Positions 48,301 to 64,000 of a stretch of 64,000 bases of DNA are shown one piece after another. The first letter of the stretch is position 1; each line of letters begins with the position of its first letter. The DNA is taken from NCBI GenBank assembly GCA_029224185.1, contig CM055193.1:18582169-18646168 (forward strand), read 5' to 3'. Source of the DNA: Karalla daura (Eukaryota > Chordata > Actinopteri > Chaetodontiformes > Leiognathidae). Below the pieces are notes generated by a model. It was not told the origin of the DNA and did not search any database. It saw only the letters and a list, made by a program, of their open reading frames with translations. The position numbers and the translations under genes were made by a program.

Positions 48301-49505
48301 TAATAACAGTAATAGTGCAGTCTTAAATAGTCTTGGAGGGTTGCTGTTGTGCAGATTGAGGCCTGCGTTTTCCTCACTGTCGCGCTGAAACCCACCCTGC
48401 AGACAGCTGCAGCGGCTATTTCTGAGATCTCTGGAATCCTTTCATTTGTGCTCTTAACATGCACGCAGCAGGGTAGATAGGTGTCAGACAAGCATGGGAG
48501 ATGTGTTTGTCTCCTGGTTGATCAGTCTGTACCGTGCTCAGATCAGTATCTGGTCTGTGCCCGTTCAGACAATCTCTGCAGCAGGAAAGTGCTGCTCTGC
48601 TGTGCATGTTCAGAGGTAATGGCTGGATTTGTTGATCCAGGGGAAACACTAGCAGCTGCTCCACTTTCTCTCTCTGACTGTGTGGCTTGTTTGCAGGCTC
48701 CCTGACAGATGGAAGGAAGTTCGATTCGTCCCGCGATCGTGACAAGCCGTTCAGGTTCAAGGTCGGCAAGCAGGAAGTGATCCGAGGCTGGGAGGAGGGT
48801 GTAGTGCAGGTATTTGCAAGTCTTTTCATGACTCAGCTTTGTGAACCAATGCAAAGTCTGCAGCTTAGATTCATTCAGGCTTTCATGTGTTTATGAAATC
48901 ACTGAGGAACGGAGCTTCGATAAAAATTCTTCAGAGCCAGAAATTCATTTGGTTTCTGCTGCTATCATCCACTCATCTACTGAGATGCATCCTCTAATTG
49001 ACTGTCCATGAATTCACTTTGCTGCAAAGATCCTTCTCTCACACACACACTTGGCCCTGCAGCTCTTCAGATGGTTGAATGGTGCAGCCTGTGATGTGTC
49101 CCTGCAGCGTAATGTTCTCTGTTTCAAGGTGTTTTCCGTGCCACTCTCTGATCTGTCAGGCATCTACTCTAAAAAGCCTTTTCATGACTGCAAGATCGTG
49201 CAATAAAGCAGTTAATTAATTATCAAAAAGCATTATGAGGGGGGATGCTTTTGCTGTCTGCTGCAGCTTACTCCCTGGGTTATTTGAGGCTAGTCAGAGG
49301 TGGTGTTAGTGTGCTCTGATTAACTCTGTGTTATTAAGCCTCTGTGTTGTATTGTTTTGTGCCATTACCCCTACAGATGAGTGTCGGTCAGCGGGCTAAG
49401 CTGACCTGCTCTCCTGACTTTGCGTATGGAAACAAAGGCCACCCAGGGATCATTCCTCCCAACGCCACTCTCATCTTTGACGTTGAGCTGCTCGGTTTGG
49501 AATGA
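44996..49505 (+). CDS. fkbp1a: FKBP12 peptidyl-prolyl cis-trans isomerase, 4 coding exons
   Basis: Exons: 44996-45032, 45123-45170, 48697-48809, 49377-49505. The sum is 327 nt, or 108 aa, the exact family length, and all junctions are GT-AG. FKBP12 is a cytosolic prolyl isomerase that binds FK506/rapamycin, stabilises ryanodine/IP3 receptors and restrains type I TGF-beta receptors. One FKBP fold fills the protein, from MGVEIETITPGDG to IFDVELLGLE. In mature numbering (Met removed) the pocket residues Y26, F36, D37, R42, F46, F48, V55, I56, W59, Y82, H87, I90, I91 and F99 are all present. W59, with D32, argues for FKBP12 rather than FKBP12.6 (F59), though the GVEIET start and TCSPD segment resemble FKBP12.6. 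Teleosts have two fkbp1a copies and I cannot say which this is. Intron 2 (3526 bases) holds most of the gene length. Confidence 0.97.
45241..45340. repeat. (CA)n microsatellite
   Basis: About 100 bases of CA with a few substitutions in the first 40. Confidence 0.97.
45685..45960. repeat. (GA)n and CAGA/CAGT tandem repeats
   Basis: GA-rich blocks at about 45685-45715 and 45745-45765, then variable CAGA, CAGT and AGACAGTCAGACAGACAG units at about 45798-45965. Confidence 0.85.
47722..47925 (-). mobile_element. tRNA-headed fish SINE-like repeat, diverged fragment
   Basis: Reverse: ATCCATTCGTTATCTCACCT, GCTTTGCACCTGCAGGGGTC, a CA run, and a later rearranged piece with GAGCTGTCCAGGGTGTACAA. Confidence 0.5.
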
Positions 49506-50870
49506 AGCAAATTCACAGTCTGTAATTTTTTCTTTGTGTAAGTAACATGTTATTGTGCTTCAGTCATGTAATATGGGATGAACCAACGTGCAGTGTTGGT
49601 TGGTTAACTAGAGACTAGGTGTGATTCCCGGCTGATCTTGGGTTTTCCTTCCTTGTCTTCGCAGGTGACTTCCTACTTGACTGACCTGGAGAGAAACGAG
49701 GAGAGTTGTCACTTGATTCTATACGAGGCTTGAGTCTATAGTTCCACTACTTATTTTATCAAACTATAACAGTTTGTGTTATTTTTGTCTCTGTGACTGA
49801 GTGAATTATATTTTTCCATCATATTCTTCCTCCTAGAAACTATGGGCCATAACCTTACAAACCTCCATGTTTTTATCTTGAACTTTTTTGAATCGCGCTT
49901 TACTTTATTTCATTTTCTTCTTGTGTTTTGAAGTGTTGGTTTGCATGGTTATGCTGAGAAGTACAAAATACCAATGAACCACTAGCAACAACATTAATCT
50001 CTGGTGAGTCAGTGAGTACTAGTATTATAACATTTGAGAGCTGGTGCCTGTTGTGTAGTTGAAACAAGCTTAAACATGTAGGGAAAGTGTGGAGAAAAAA
50101 AATGAAAAGCACACATTTGTACTGCTGTACAAAGCAGCCTGAAATCTGAACAAACGAAAAGAGTTTCTGTGAGAAAGATAAAGTTGAATTTAGTAGGAGC
50201 TGCTCGTGGTGTGACACAGAAACTGGGGCTGCGATGCGGCCTCACTCAACCCCTGTGTTTTCTCCATCCCCAAAAATAAATCACGAGCGAGAGAGATGGC
50301 ATTGGTGCAAAGGAGAACCAATCAGAGTTGTAGATAGTCCTAACGTGTGCCTAATGTTCTCAACATACACTTGGTTTCTACCTTGCCCTGTTTGCATGTT
50401 CTCGGCCCGATGGAAACCCTAGTATGTACGTACGTGTCGAAAGCTTTGCATCCGATTTGCGTTGTCATTGCCTTCTCATCTCGCCAAGTCTTTAAACGCC
50501 ATTTAAAGCCATACACAGATTGAACAGTGCAAAGGCAGGATTTGCGTTGATGCACATCAATTGGATTGTTTTTTTTCTTTTAAAAAAGGGAAATGCTTGA
50601 AATTTAGAAAAGGGGTTGAGCAATCAATCATCACATTGTGACCTCCCCCCACCTTATTTTGTGTAACAACTACAATTGTAAAGTTGTGTATTTTTCAGAA
50701 TCCACCTTCCTATTTCTGAGAATCAAAAAATGTGTGACCTATGATGATAGAAAATGTTTTTTTGTTTAGTTTAGTTTTATTTTGCCTGTGTCAGTGAAAT
50801 ACCACACTGCCTAACTGAAATCTGTGTTGTGGTAGAAAATAAAGCTGGCACACAGGCATCTGAGTGGTTT
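49506..50870 (+). other. fkbp1a: fkbp1a 3'UTR with a probable 126-base intron
   Basis: After the stop, a full-consensus donor GTAAGT lies at 49538-49543 and a strong polypyrimidine acceptor (TTCCTTCCTTGTCTTCGCAG) ends at 49663, defining an intron at 49538-49663. The resulting junction would be 32 bases after the stop, too close to trigger nonsense-mediated decay. Downstream, the AT-rich block 49832-49925 may be conserved with the mammalian FKBP1A 3'UTR. Candidate ends are AATAAA at 50275, 50838 and 50880. Confidence 0.65.
50838..50843 (+). terminator. fkbp1a: Candidate fkbp1a polyadenylation signal
   Basis: AATAAA in GAAAATAAAGCTGGC. A second hexamer at 50880 and a third at 51067 could give longer forms. 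Confidence 0.6.
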
Positions 50871-51768
50871 TGTATCTCAAATAAATAGTTTTAAATGGAG
50901 TTTAAATGAAGGACGATGCCGGCCTGGCTGTCAGATCCTGACCATGGCTGTCGATGTTACATACTGGTCCAGCTGCAACCAGTGTGGCAGCGGTCCACCT
51001 CTGTACTGTGTTGTTATTTGCTGATACATTACTGTATGCAGGCTAAACCAATGATGACATATTTAAAATAAAGGAAGTGCTCTCCACGTGCCTATGGAGT
51101 TTTCTCTTTGTCACATGTTCAAAACAATGTCTACAGTGCCCACTTTATTGTGTGTGATTGTGAATGTAATGATATTTAATTGAGGAAGGTAATCAGTTGA
51201 GAGTAACAGAAAAATATATAAATCCAAACATTACTCGTGAAGAGAGGAAATATGTTTCAATATTGACTTTTTACATAAATGTAATGGTTGTGGATTATGT
51301 CATGAAACCAGTTGAAACAGCAGTCGTCACTATTATTAAAGGACAACTTCAAATTTTTGAAGTTGTAAAAGAAAATAAGGAGTGAACGAGACAAGCTTGG
51401 TGCAAATGATATTCATTTGTGAACCAAACTTATAAAATGCGCAGTTTTGATTTATAACCCTTCAACCATCACTGTAACACATACATCGGGGTAAAATGCT
51501 CTTAATTTATCAAACATTTGGAATCGTGTTGCAGAGGTTACTGACCACCTGGGTTGTAGTCCCTTCTTCTGCCACTAGAGGCGCTAGGCTAACAAGGTGA
51601 GTGTCAGATGCTGTGAACGTGAATTCCACCTGCATTTCTACTTTACAAGTTCTTTAGTTTGTCTTGAAAATAAAGAAAATGTATCTTAAAAATTTCAAGG
51701 CAGGCAATGTTCCCATTATATTATATTTTATCTTTCATCCTGGGTGCACAGTGTGGCATGTAGAGGGG

Positions 51769-52010
51769 AGAGAACTGTGGAATGGTTGCAATGATGCCAG
51801 ACTGGTGTTGAGCCGAGTCGAGTCCCAGGCGTTGAGATGAATAACTTGCTTTCGTTTTCCTGTAGGTGTAGCAGTCTGCTGAACGTCAGCTACAGTCTAA
51901 TGTAGAGAGTGAGAGGAGTAGTTCAAGATGGACAATAGCCTAGCTATCTTCCTCCTCTCACCCACCCCCTCGATGGTGTTCAGAGGACAGTCTTCCTCAC
52001 TTGCTTGTTT
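51769..52010 (+). repeat. Dispersed repeat, copy B
   Basis: Diverged relative of 37090-37345. Shared blocks are AACTGTGGAATGGTTGCAAT, GATGAATAACTTGC, CAGCTACAGTCTAATG and GATGGTGTTCAGAGGACAGT. Class unknown. Confidence 0.55.
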
Positions 52011-52224
52011 ATCCTGTAGTAGTACTTTTACCTGCTTCTCTGCCAGCCAGTAGTTCTGACTGGCTCAGGAAGGATATTTGAGGATATGGGGTATGTCCTA
52101 AAAAATATCTACATTAGTCTAGACTCCATGACTTACAAATCCCTATATAAGTCACATCTTATGTGACGACATTTGCTAGGTTTTATTTGCTAACCCCGTT
52201 AATAATAATGATTCTCAAGATTAA

Positions 52225-52480
52225 TTTTGTCATTTTTTATCCAACCTATTACCTTGTCCATTTTATACAGTCACTCTCTCTCGCTCTGACACACACACAG
52301 ACACACACACACTCACCAAATTTAGAGTCTTCAGATGACCTTAATAAATATTTTTGGACTGTGGAAGGAAAATAGTGTACAAGGAGAATGCATTCGCTTG
52401 GAGAACATACAAACAGAAATGGCCTAGATGTGATGTGAACCGGTATCCTCCTTGAGGCAACAGCACCAACTACTGTTCTG
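52225..52480 (-). mobile_element. tRNA-headed fish SINE-like repeat
   Basis: Reverse copy. Landmarks are TTATCCAACCTATTACCTTG, AAATTTAGAGTCTTCAGATG, TTTTTGGACTGTGGAAGG and the decayed head CCTCCTTGAGGCAACAGCAC. Confidence 0.65.
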
Positions 52481-52560
52481 TTGTGTGGCTTTATTATGTT
52501 GTTGTTATTATTATTATTATTATTATTATCATTATTTCAAGTTGCTGCTGTTGTAGCGTG

Positions 52561-52671
<111 letters not shown>

Positions 52672-52686
52672 GAATTGTAAAAACAT

Positions 52687-52710
52687 TTGTAAAAACAACA
52701 GTTTTTACAA
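52687..52710. other. Perfect 10-bp hairpin
   Basis: TTGTAAAAAC, the loop AACA, then GTTTTTACAA, immediately downstream of the GATA array. Confidence 0.85.
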
Positions 52711-52959
52711 TTGTGAAAAAATTACAGTGTGATTACTAATCTTGTGGAAGTTCTTCAGCTAGTTGTTAGTATGTTATAAATAATGACTGACTAATAATGA
52801 GTCTGGATGTGTGGATAAACAATCACCACCTGGGTGGATCAAAACAAAACATGAACGCAGACGATTGCGTATCGTTGAGACACAGTACAATGTCCTAAAA
52901 TAGGTCATAATGACTCTCATTAGTCTTCGTGCAGTAGGCTAGTTTCCCAGGTAAACAAT

Positions 52960-53180
52960 GCCGGTCAAGGTGAGTCATGGCCCACGTGACCGGGCCGGGG
53001 CGTGGCCTCCAGCGTCAACACTGATTGACGTGGTGTGCACGAGCAGGAAGCCAGCAGTGACATCACTGTCCAGAAATCCCCTCCAGCGAGCAGCCCAGGC
53101 ACAGCAACACCAGAGGAGTTTCTGCCTGCCGAGAGCGACAACTTTTCTCCCGAAAACACTCGACGAACCGACGCTTCAAG
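52960..53180 (+). promoter_or_regulatory. sdcbp2: Syntenin gene promoter and non-coding exon 1
   Basis: A CpG-rich block starts at about 52970 and continues to about 53460. A CACGTGAC E-box (USF/TFE type) lies at 52983-52990 and a TTGACGTGG CRE-like motif at about 53023-53031. Exon 1 is non-coding and ends at 53180 (CGCTTCAAG) with a consensus GTGAGT donor. Joined to exon 2 it gives A at -3 of the start codon. The exact transcription start is not visible. Confidence 0.6.
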
Positions 53181-56100
53181 GTGAGTCCGTCTCCGGCGGA
53201 ACGTTGGCCACCCACCGACGCCCCGCCGTCTCAACGGGGAGCCTTAAAACCCCGGTCCGGTTGACCTCCCGAGCTAGCGGCGCAGCTAGCTCCCAGCTCC
53301 CCGCTGTGTGTGTCGGAACAAAGGCGCTCCTGCGGGAGGGTCCTGTGAAAGGCTCCGCTCGGAGCCCCCTCTGCCTCCCGCAGCCGGCCGGGGCTAGTGT
53401 CGCCATGTACAGACAGCTAGCAGCTAGCAGCTCGCTAGCCAGCCCTGCCACTGGAGTTAATGATTAATGAAGGTACGGGAGCTCGGGCTCGTTAGCCAGC
53501 AGTCATATGACACAGTAGCGGCTGCGTTGGTTTCTCGCCTCTGATCAATATCGCAGGCTGGAGCGATAAGAAAGCAGGTCAGCGACATTAGAGGTGAAAG
53601 CAGGTCAGCAAGAGGTGTTTATGCTGATGGTGTTTGGCCATCAAGGATAACGGCTTCCTCATGTCTGGACCCGTGTTATGTAATGTACAGAGGCCTCGAT
53701 TAATCGATTACATGACACCTGCTAAAGTAACAGTCAGTAATGATACCAATAGTAACCAACTAATAAGCCTTTGTATGTTTTGATGAAAATATGATAAAAA
53801 AAATGCTGTTGTTTTGATTCTACATTATATATATGGAATATTTGAGATTATGATTTTTGGCTTTGGGAAACAGAGCCAGAGTTGATGATTTCAAGATGAT
53901 TTCGAGCACCACAAGTCATCGGTTAATTATGGGAATAATCAGCAGACTGACCGAATAGAAAACAGCAAGTTTAGTTCCTAGTGCCGATGTGGATTACACG
54001 GAAAGAAGGGTGTGGATCAGTTCCAGGCATACAGATCTATGCTTCCTTTTACTGTTGTCACTCCTCCTCTTCTTCCTCCTCCTCCTCCTACTTCCCACTG
54101 CCTCTGTCTTTCCCAGCCATGTCAATAGACCGGAATAAGCTGCCAAGACGGCCACATTCTTGTACAAAACGCATTCGTTCAGGCCCTCTGGGGTTTGTTT
54201 TCTGTCTCCACCAAAGTGTCCTGTGAGAGGACCCTTGGAGCACAGCTGCGCAGAGCCACAGCTTCACGAGTCCACCCTCCATATATTCAACAGCATGTCT
54301 CTGGTTTGCGTTAGTCGAAACTGCAGTCGAGCGCCGTCATTTGCTTATGTCACTGTAAAAACCTCCTAAAGGCTCACTTTTTCCGGGCGTCGTCACTTTG
54401 TACCTCTGTCCGGCTCGTCCGAGTGAGTGAGTGAGTGAGGGAGGAATATAAAGAGAGCAAACAAACGCGGCCTAAAAGTAAACACTTGGAGGTATTAAAG
54501 TGGCTCTCTGTGTCCGCCGACACAATGATGCTCTTGTTTGTGAGGACCGAGAATAACAGGATGGAGTATTGGCTGGAGGAGCTGCCAGAGTGAGAGGCTG
54601 CGCTGCTGTGGTTTTGGGACTTCTGCGGTTCTGGGGGGATATTTCTTGCTGACTGGTGTTAAAATTAGCTGTTGACCACATCCTTCTCCGCTGTGCGGAC
54701 ATGACACTTGCGTGTGGACACGTAACTTTTGTAACTTGCTAGGAAAGTCACGTGGTCTAACGTATGGGCTTCCTGTGGAAAGTAAATGTAGTTGTGGGCC
54801 GACACAGTGACTCAGCGTTCAACACTGGGACCTGGGTTTGACTCCTGGATGAGGCCGCGGGTCTTTCTGTGTGAGGTTTGCATCCTGTCCCACATCTGTG
54901 TGGGTTTTCTCTTGGTTTGCCCACTTCCTCCTTAAGTTCAAAACCTCCATGTTTATGTCTATTGGAGACTCGTGAGAGAGATGCGTATACCCCGTGATGA
55001 CCTGGTGACCCGTCCAGGGTGTATTCCCTACCTGTGGGTACTGGATATGGACCCCAGCAGACCCCTCCAACACTGTTAAGATACAAAGCAGATGAGATGA
55101 TGGTCATTCATTATTCGTTATTCAACTGTTATGCGCCCTGGTCGTTTTGTGCTGACGTCTCAGCACTGTGTTCCTGTCTGTTGAGTAAGAGATGAAATCG
55201 CAGGTCTTGTGATCGTGGCACACATTTGTCACAGTGAACCGAGAAACTCAATCTTTACACAAGACAAGTCAGATGTTTTCCTTTCTTTCTTTCTTTCGAA
55301 AGTAGGATTGGAAACCATACAGTGCAATACGTATTCCCTACGCTAGCGTTTCGCCATTTCCCGTTCGACGCCAAAAAACATGTTTACAAAGCGTCCCTGG
55401 GTCCAACCTGGATTCATCTGTTGACCGTCCCGCGGTGCGGTGAGGCAACAGTGCTGCTAACCCGTCTGCCGTATTACAAAACCAAATGCTGTCAGGACAC
55501 GCATCCATCCATCGATGTACAATAACCTGGTGTATGATCATGTCAAGCCATGACAACATAATTTTCCTGGTTCCCATTTTCCTTGTTTCACTTCACTTCC
55601 AACCGGTGAAGTATTGGAAGTTTGTGTTACTCATTTTGAACGTGAACAATGTATAAAATAAGCACACTTGAGTATTGAACAGATGGGTGAATCACTAGCA
55701 GATGACACGACAGTGGTGCTGGCTTTATCAAGAGCTGAAACCCAGGATAATGACTCGTATGTTATATAGGCCATATACTTGTTTATTGTCTTCCCAGCCG
55801 TTTGGAGCTGTGATAAGCTTGCCATTGATGTCATAAAGCACCGAGTATGTTTCCAAGACAAAGATCTAGACAAAGTCTAACCATCTCCTCTCTGCCGTGT
55901 CTCTATGAGAAGATGAGTGTCTTGTGGTTTCAAACCGTGGGCCCGACAAAACAACACGACGATCACGCCTTCCTGTGTGTGTGTGTGTGTGGGCGAGCCT
56001 GCGTTCGCATCGTCACATATTTCTGACGTCTTTGAGGAGCGAGCGGCCGTCAGCACGCTGCGCCGCTCTCCTGGCCCAAACTGTCGCGCGGGCCGAGACA

Positions 56101-57228
56101 CAGATGTCAGGCTCAGACGGTGTTTGCGAGCTGTCTTGGCAGAGCCGCATGTCTCGGCCTGCCCCGAGCGTCCCAGTCTGCTGGCTGACGTTCGTCTCCG
56201 ACTTCCCCTTCCTGCCCCGGCCCGCCGCCGTGCTCACGCGCCGTGGAGACGGCCTCTTCTCCTTTCTCTTTCGGCCATTATCTCACATCCGTTTTTAACG
56301 CTCCGTTGCGTCTTCGTCGGAACTCCGGCCCCAGAAAGCCTTGCCCCCCAGATCCACCCCGGGGAGGTGCGTTTAAAGATGGAGAGTGGATGAGGAAACT
56401 GTCCCGTCCTGCTCCGCACCTCCACACCCGCAGCCTCCACAGGGGGAGGGGGGTGAGCACCAGAAAGACGGAGCGGCCCTGATGTCTCAGTCGTGACACA
56501 CATCAGAATAAGTGCTCCTATGATTTTCATGGCGCTCCACACACGCTGACGGCGTCAGGCCTCGTGAAGCCGTCTGCCGCTGACCTGTTCTGGCAGTTTG
56601 GTGCTGACGAGCTCCGCTCCATCGCGTCTGTTTTGTTTTTGTTTTGTTTTTTTTGGAAGTGTCCCGGTTCCTCATATTTCCTCCTGCTGTCTGATGCGTC
56701 GCTGATGTTCACGAGAGTGACACGCTCGCGTTCAGAGCAGTGGACCCTGGCACTGGATAGAAGTTTACGGGGCGACTGCTTCAGCCCCCGACCCTGCAGC
56801 CCCCCCCCCCCCCGTAGCCATCGGATTCTTCTCACAACCGTATTTGACTTTCTGTCCCGGTTGCCGTCGAAACGTTTGGCAGTTTGGTCGAATCGGCTCA
56901 TAAGTCGTCGAGGCGGTGGCTGTCGGTGGTTTCAGCCCGCCAGACACGCAGAGTTTCCACTCGTTAACATTTCTGCCGTCTCCCTGATAAGGCGGCCGCT
57001 CTGCTGAGCTCGCGTCTGCACATTCCTGGGTGCTGCGGTGCCGGTTTGTGCTGCCAGCTCCCGGGAGCGTGTTTTCCCGGCACGCACTCGTCTCATCTCG
57101 TCTGTCGGTGGACTGCTGCAGTGTTCAGAGCAGTGGGACGCCACCCAGGTCGCCTGCTGTGTCGCGCTTTGACCTCTCCTCCATTTCCTGAGCCCCTTCA
57201 CTCACATCTGTCTGTCTTCTCTCCTCAG
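53181..57228 (+). other. sdcbp2: Syntenin gene intron 1
   Basis: 4048 bases in the 5'UTR. It contains a full-length forward tRNA-headed repeat (54797-55103), a CTTT run at 55282-55298, and two CpG-rich blocks (about 55980-56560 and 56800-57140, with a C homopolymer at about 56799-56814). Open frames in these blocks are unsupported. Confidence 0.75.
54797..55103 (+). mobile_element. tRNA-headed fish SINE-like repeat, nearly full length
   Basis: The head GCCGACACAGTGACTCAGCG and B-box-like GGGTTTGACTCCTGG, then GTGGGTTTTCTCTTGGTTTG, GGTGACCCGTCCAGGGTGTA, and the tail AAGATACAAAGCAGATGAGA, then TGATGG. Confidence 0.75.
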
Positions 57229-57229
57229 G

Positions 57230-62980
<5,751 letters not shown>

Positions 62981-63020
62981 AGACGAGGACTGTCAACTGT
63001 CAGGATGTCTTTAGTAGAGA

Positions 63021-63051
<31 letters not shown>

Positions 63052-64000
63052 GACTTATCTATCTCTGTCTCGCTCTCTCTTCATACCAAACCACCTCCCG
63101 TGTCACAATCATCATTGACGCCTTCTCTCACCCGTAACATGATCTTAAAATGCCTTTTATTTTCTACATTTCAAGATGAGACTCTTTACTCTATTCCTTT
63201 TTCTACATTTCCATCGTCTCTGTCGACGCGTCTAGAACTTTTTATATGTTAACCCGTAGTTCTGGTGTTTCCCGTGTTGATGTTCCTGCCTTTCTTTTCT
63301 TTTTGTATTTGAGATTAAGGACAGTAGAAAATGATTCTTTCAAGCCATGCGCGCGATCGTGAGTCCCGAGCTTCCTGCTCGCCGTGGAGACGAATCATTT
63401 CATCCCAATGCTGTAGAGGCCAGCGCTCAGTCACCCTGTACATCACGGCTGTGCTCCCGGGCCCCGCGCTTGGCCCCTAATGTGTAAATAATCTGAGCTC
63501 AACTAACACCCGGGAAACCCTCGTTGGAAAAAGGAAACAAAACAAAACAAAACATTTGCCGACTCGATTCCAGTGTACAGTCATTTTTACTCGGCCAGTG
63601 AAACTAATCGGTCGTTTTTTTTAGTTTTTAGCATCACGTCGATGGAGAGTTCTTGTCGATTTTTTTTTTTTTTTTTAGCATGTTTTCCTTTCTTGTAAAT
63701 ACCCGACATCGGCGGTCCCCGGATTCTGGCGTGCGAGTTAGGCGGCGAGCCTCTGGTGCGTGTGCGTGCGTGTGTGTGTGTGTGTGTGTGAACTGGTAGG
63801 TACTGGGAAGGCCGTGCACGTCCTGGGGGGGGGGAGTGTAGGGGGCTGGGACTGAGGCCTGTCCGCAAACACACGCTGCCACGTCGGAGCGGCCGGGAGG
63901 CCGGGGCTCAGCGGGAACGTGTTGGCGGGATCAGGCTTCCAGAAACACACACGTTTGAGGGAACTGGTCTGGACAGGGTCTTTGCTGGGCAGACCCACTA
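62981..64000 (+). other. sdcbp2: Syntenin gene 3'UTR, open at the window end
   Basis: Begins with a TC-rich block (63018-63052). It continues as AT-rich sequence with an AAAAC tandem (63536-63556), a T run (63661-63676) and a GT array (63767-63790). No canonical AATAAA is seen after the stop, so the transcript may end with a variant signal or beyond the window. Minus-strand open frames near 63587-63998 are CA-repeat artefacts. Confidence 0.55.

Larger units (their letters stand above)
45171..48696 (+). other. fkbp1a: fkbp1a intron 2
   Basis: 3526 bases. It starts with a TC run and a 100-base CA array (45241-45340), then GA and CAGA-type tandem repeats (45685-45960). A TATGCATAAA direct-repeat patch lies at about 46695-46740, and a reverse tRNA-headed repeat fragment at 47722-47925. 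All longer open frames here are repeat read-through or unsupported. Confidence 0.85.

Noticed and set aside
51572..51585. Possible CTCF motif CCACTAGAGGCGCT
   Set aside because: It needs a one-base deletion to fit the consensus, so it was not counted with the other sites.

Overview
The window is nuclear DNA from a ray-finned fish, probably a teleost. Its genes have small GT-AG exons. Their proteins are vertebrate orthologues with fish-type substitutions. The spacers are packed with CA/GT, GA/TC and GATA microsatellites, fragments of a tRNA-headed fish repeat, and 3' ends of L2/Rex1-like and RTE/Rex3-like LINEs. It is not a microbial locus: there are no operons, CRISPR arrays or phage genes, and most long open frames are microsatellite read-through or chance.

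Three protein-coding genes are supported. All are on the + strand, head to tail, in the right 28 kb: nsfl1c (p47, the p97/VCP adaptor; 9 coding exons, 36158-41221, 373 aa), fkbp1a (FKBP12 prolyl isomerase; 4 coding exons, 44996-49505, 108 aa) and an sdcbp2-position syntenin gene (one non-coding plus 8 coding exons, 57230-62980, 302 aa). As I recall it, human 20p13 has the same order and relative orientation, so this is an old vertebrate synteny block. Exon phases were checked by adding exon lengths and reading every junction.

Region by region: 1-1160 looks like the 3' end of an upstream + strand gene, with a polyadenylation signal at 1139. From 1161 to about 35900 I see no convincing coding exon. 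That spacer holds microsatellites, repeat fragments, a foldback (MITE-like) element at 14242-14504, and several CpG-rich unique pockets that may be regulatory (2270-3060, 25560-25850, 26340-26550, 30500-30970, 33540-33900). nsfl1c follows, with a 28-bp minisatellite in its 3'UTR. A 2.4-kb spacer contains a CpG-rich pocket (42840-43420). fkbp1a has a probable spliced 3'UTR. The next spacer has a 110-bp GATA array, and the syntenin gene runs to the right end, where its 3'UTR is still open.

The three genes are not one pathway. p47 acts in p97-driven membrane fusion, FKBP12 regulates calcium-release channels and TGF-beta receptors, and syntenin is a PDZ scaffold for syndecan and exosome sorting. 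What links them is chromosomal position. The most interesting signals are a set of near-consensus CTCF motifs beside the promoters and over a syntenin splice acceptor, the fkbp1a 3'UTR intron, a possible N-terminal extension of p47, and syntenin-1-like sequence in a gene at the syntenin-2 locus. I found no evidence for a wholly new biological system.
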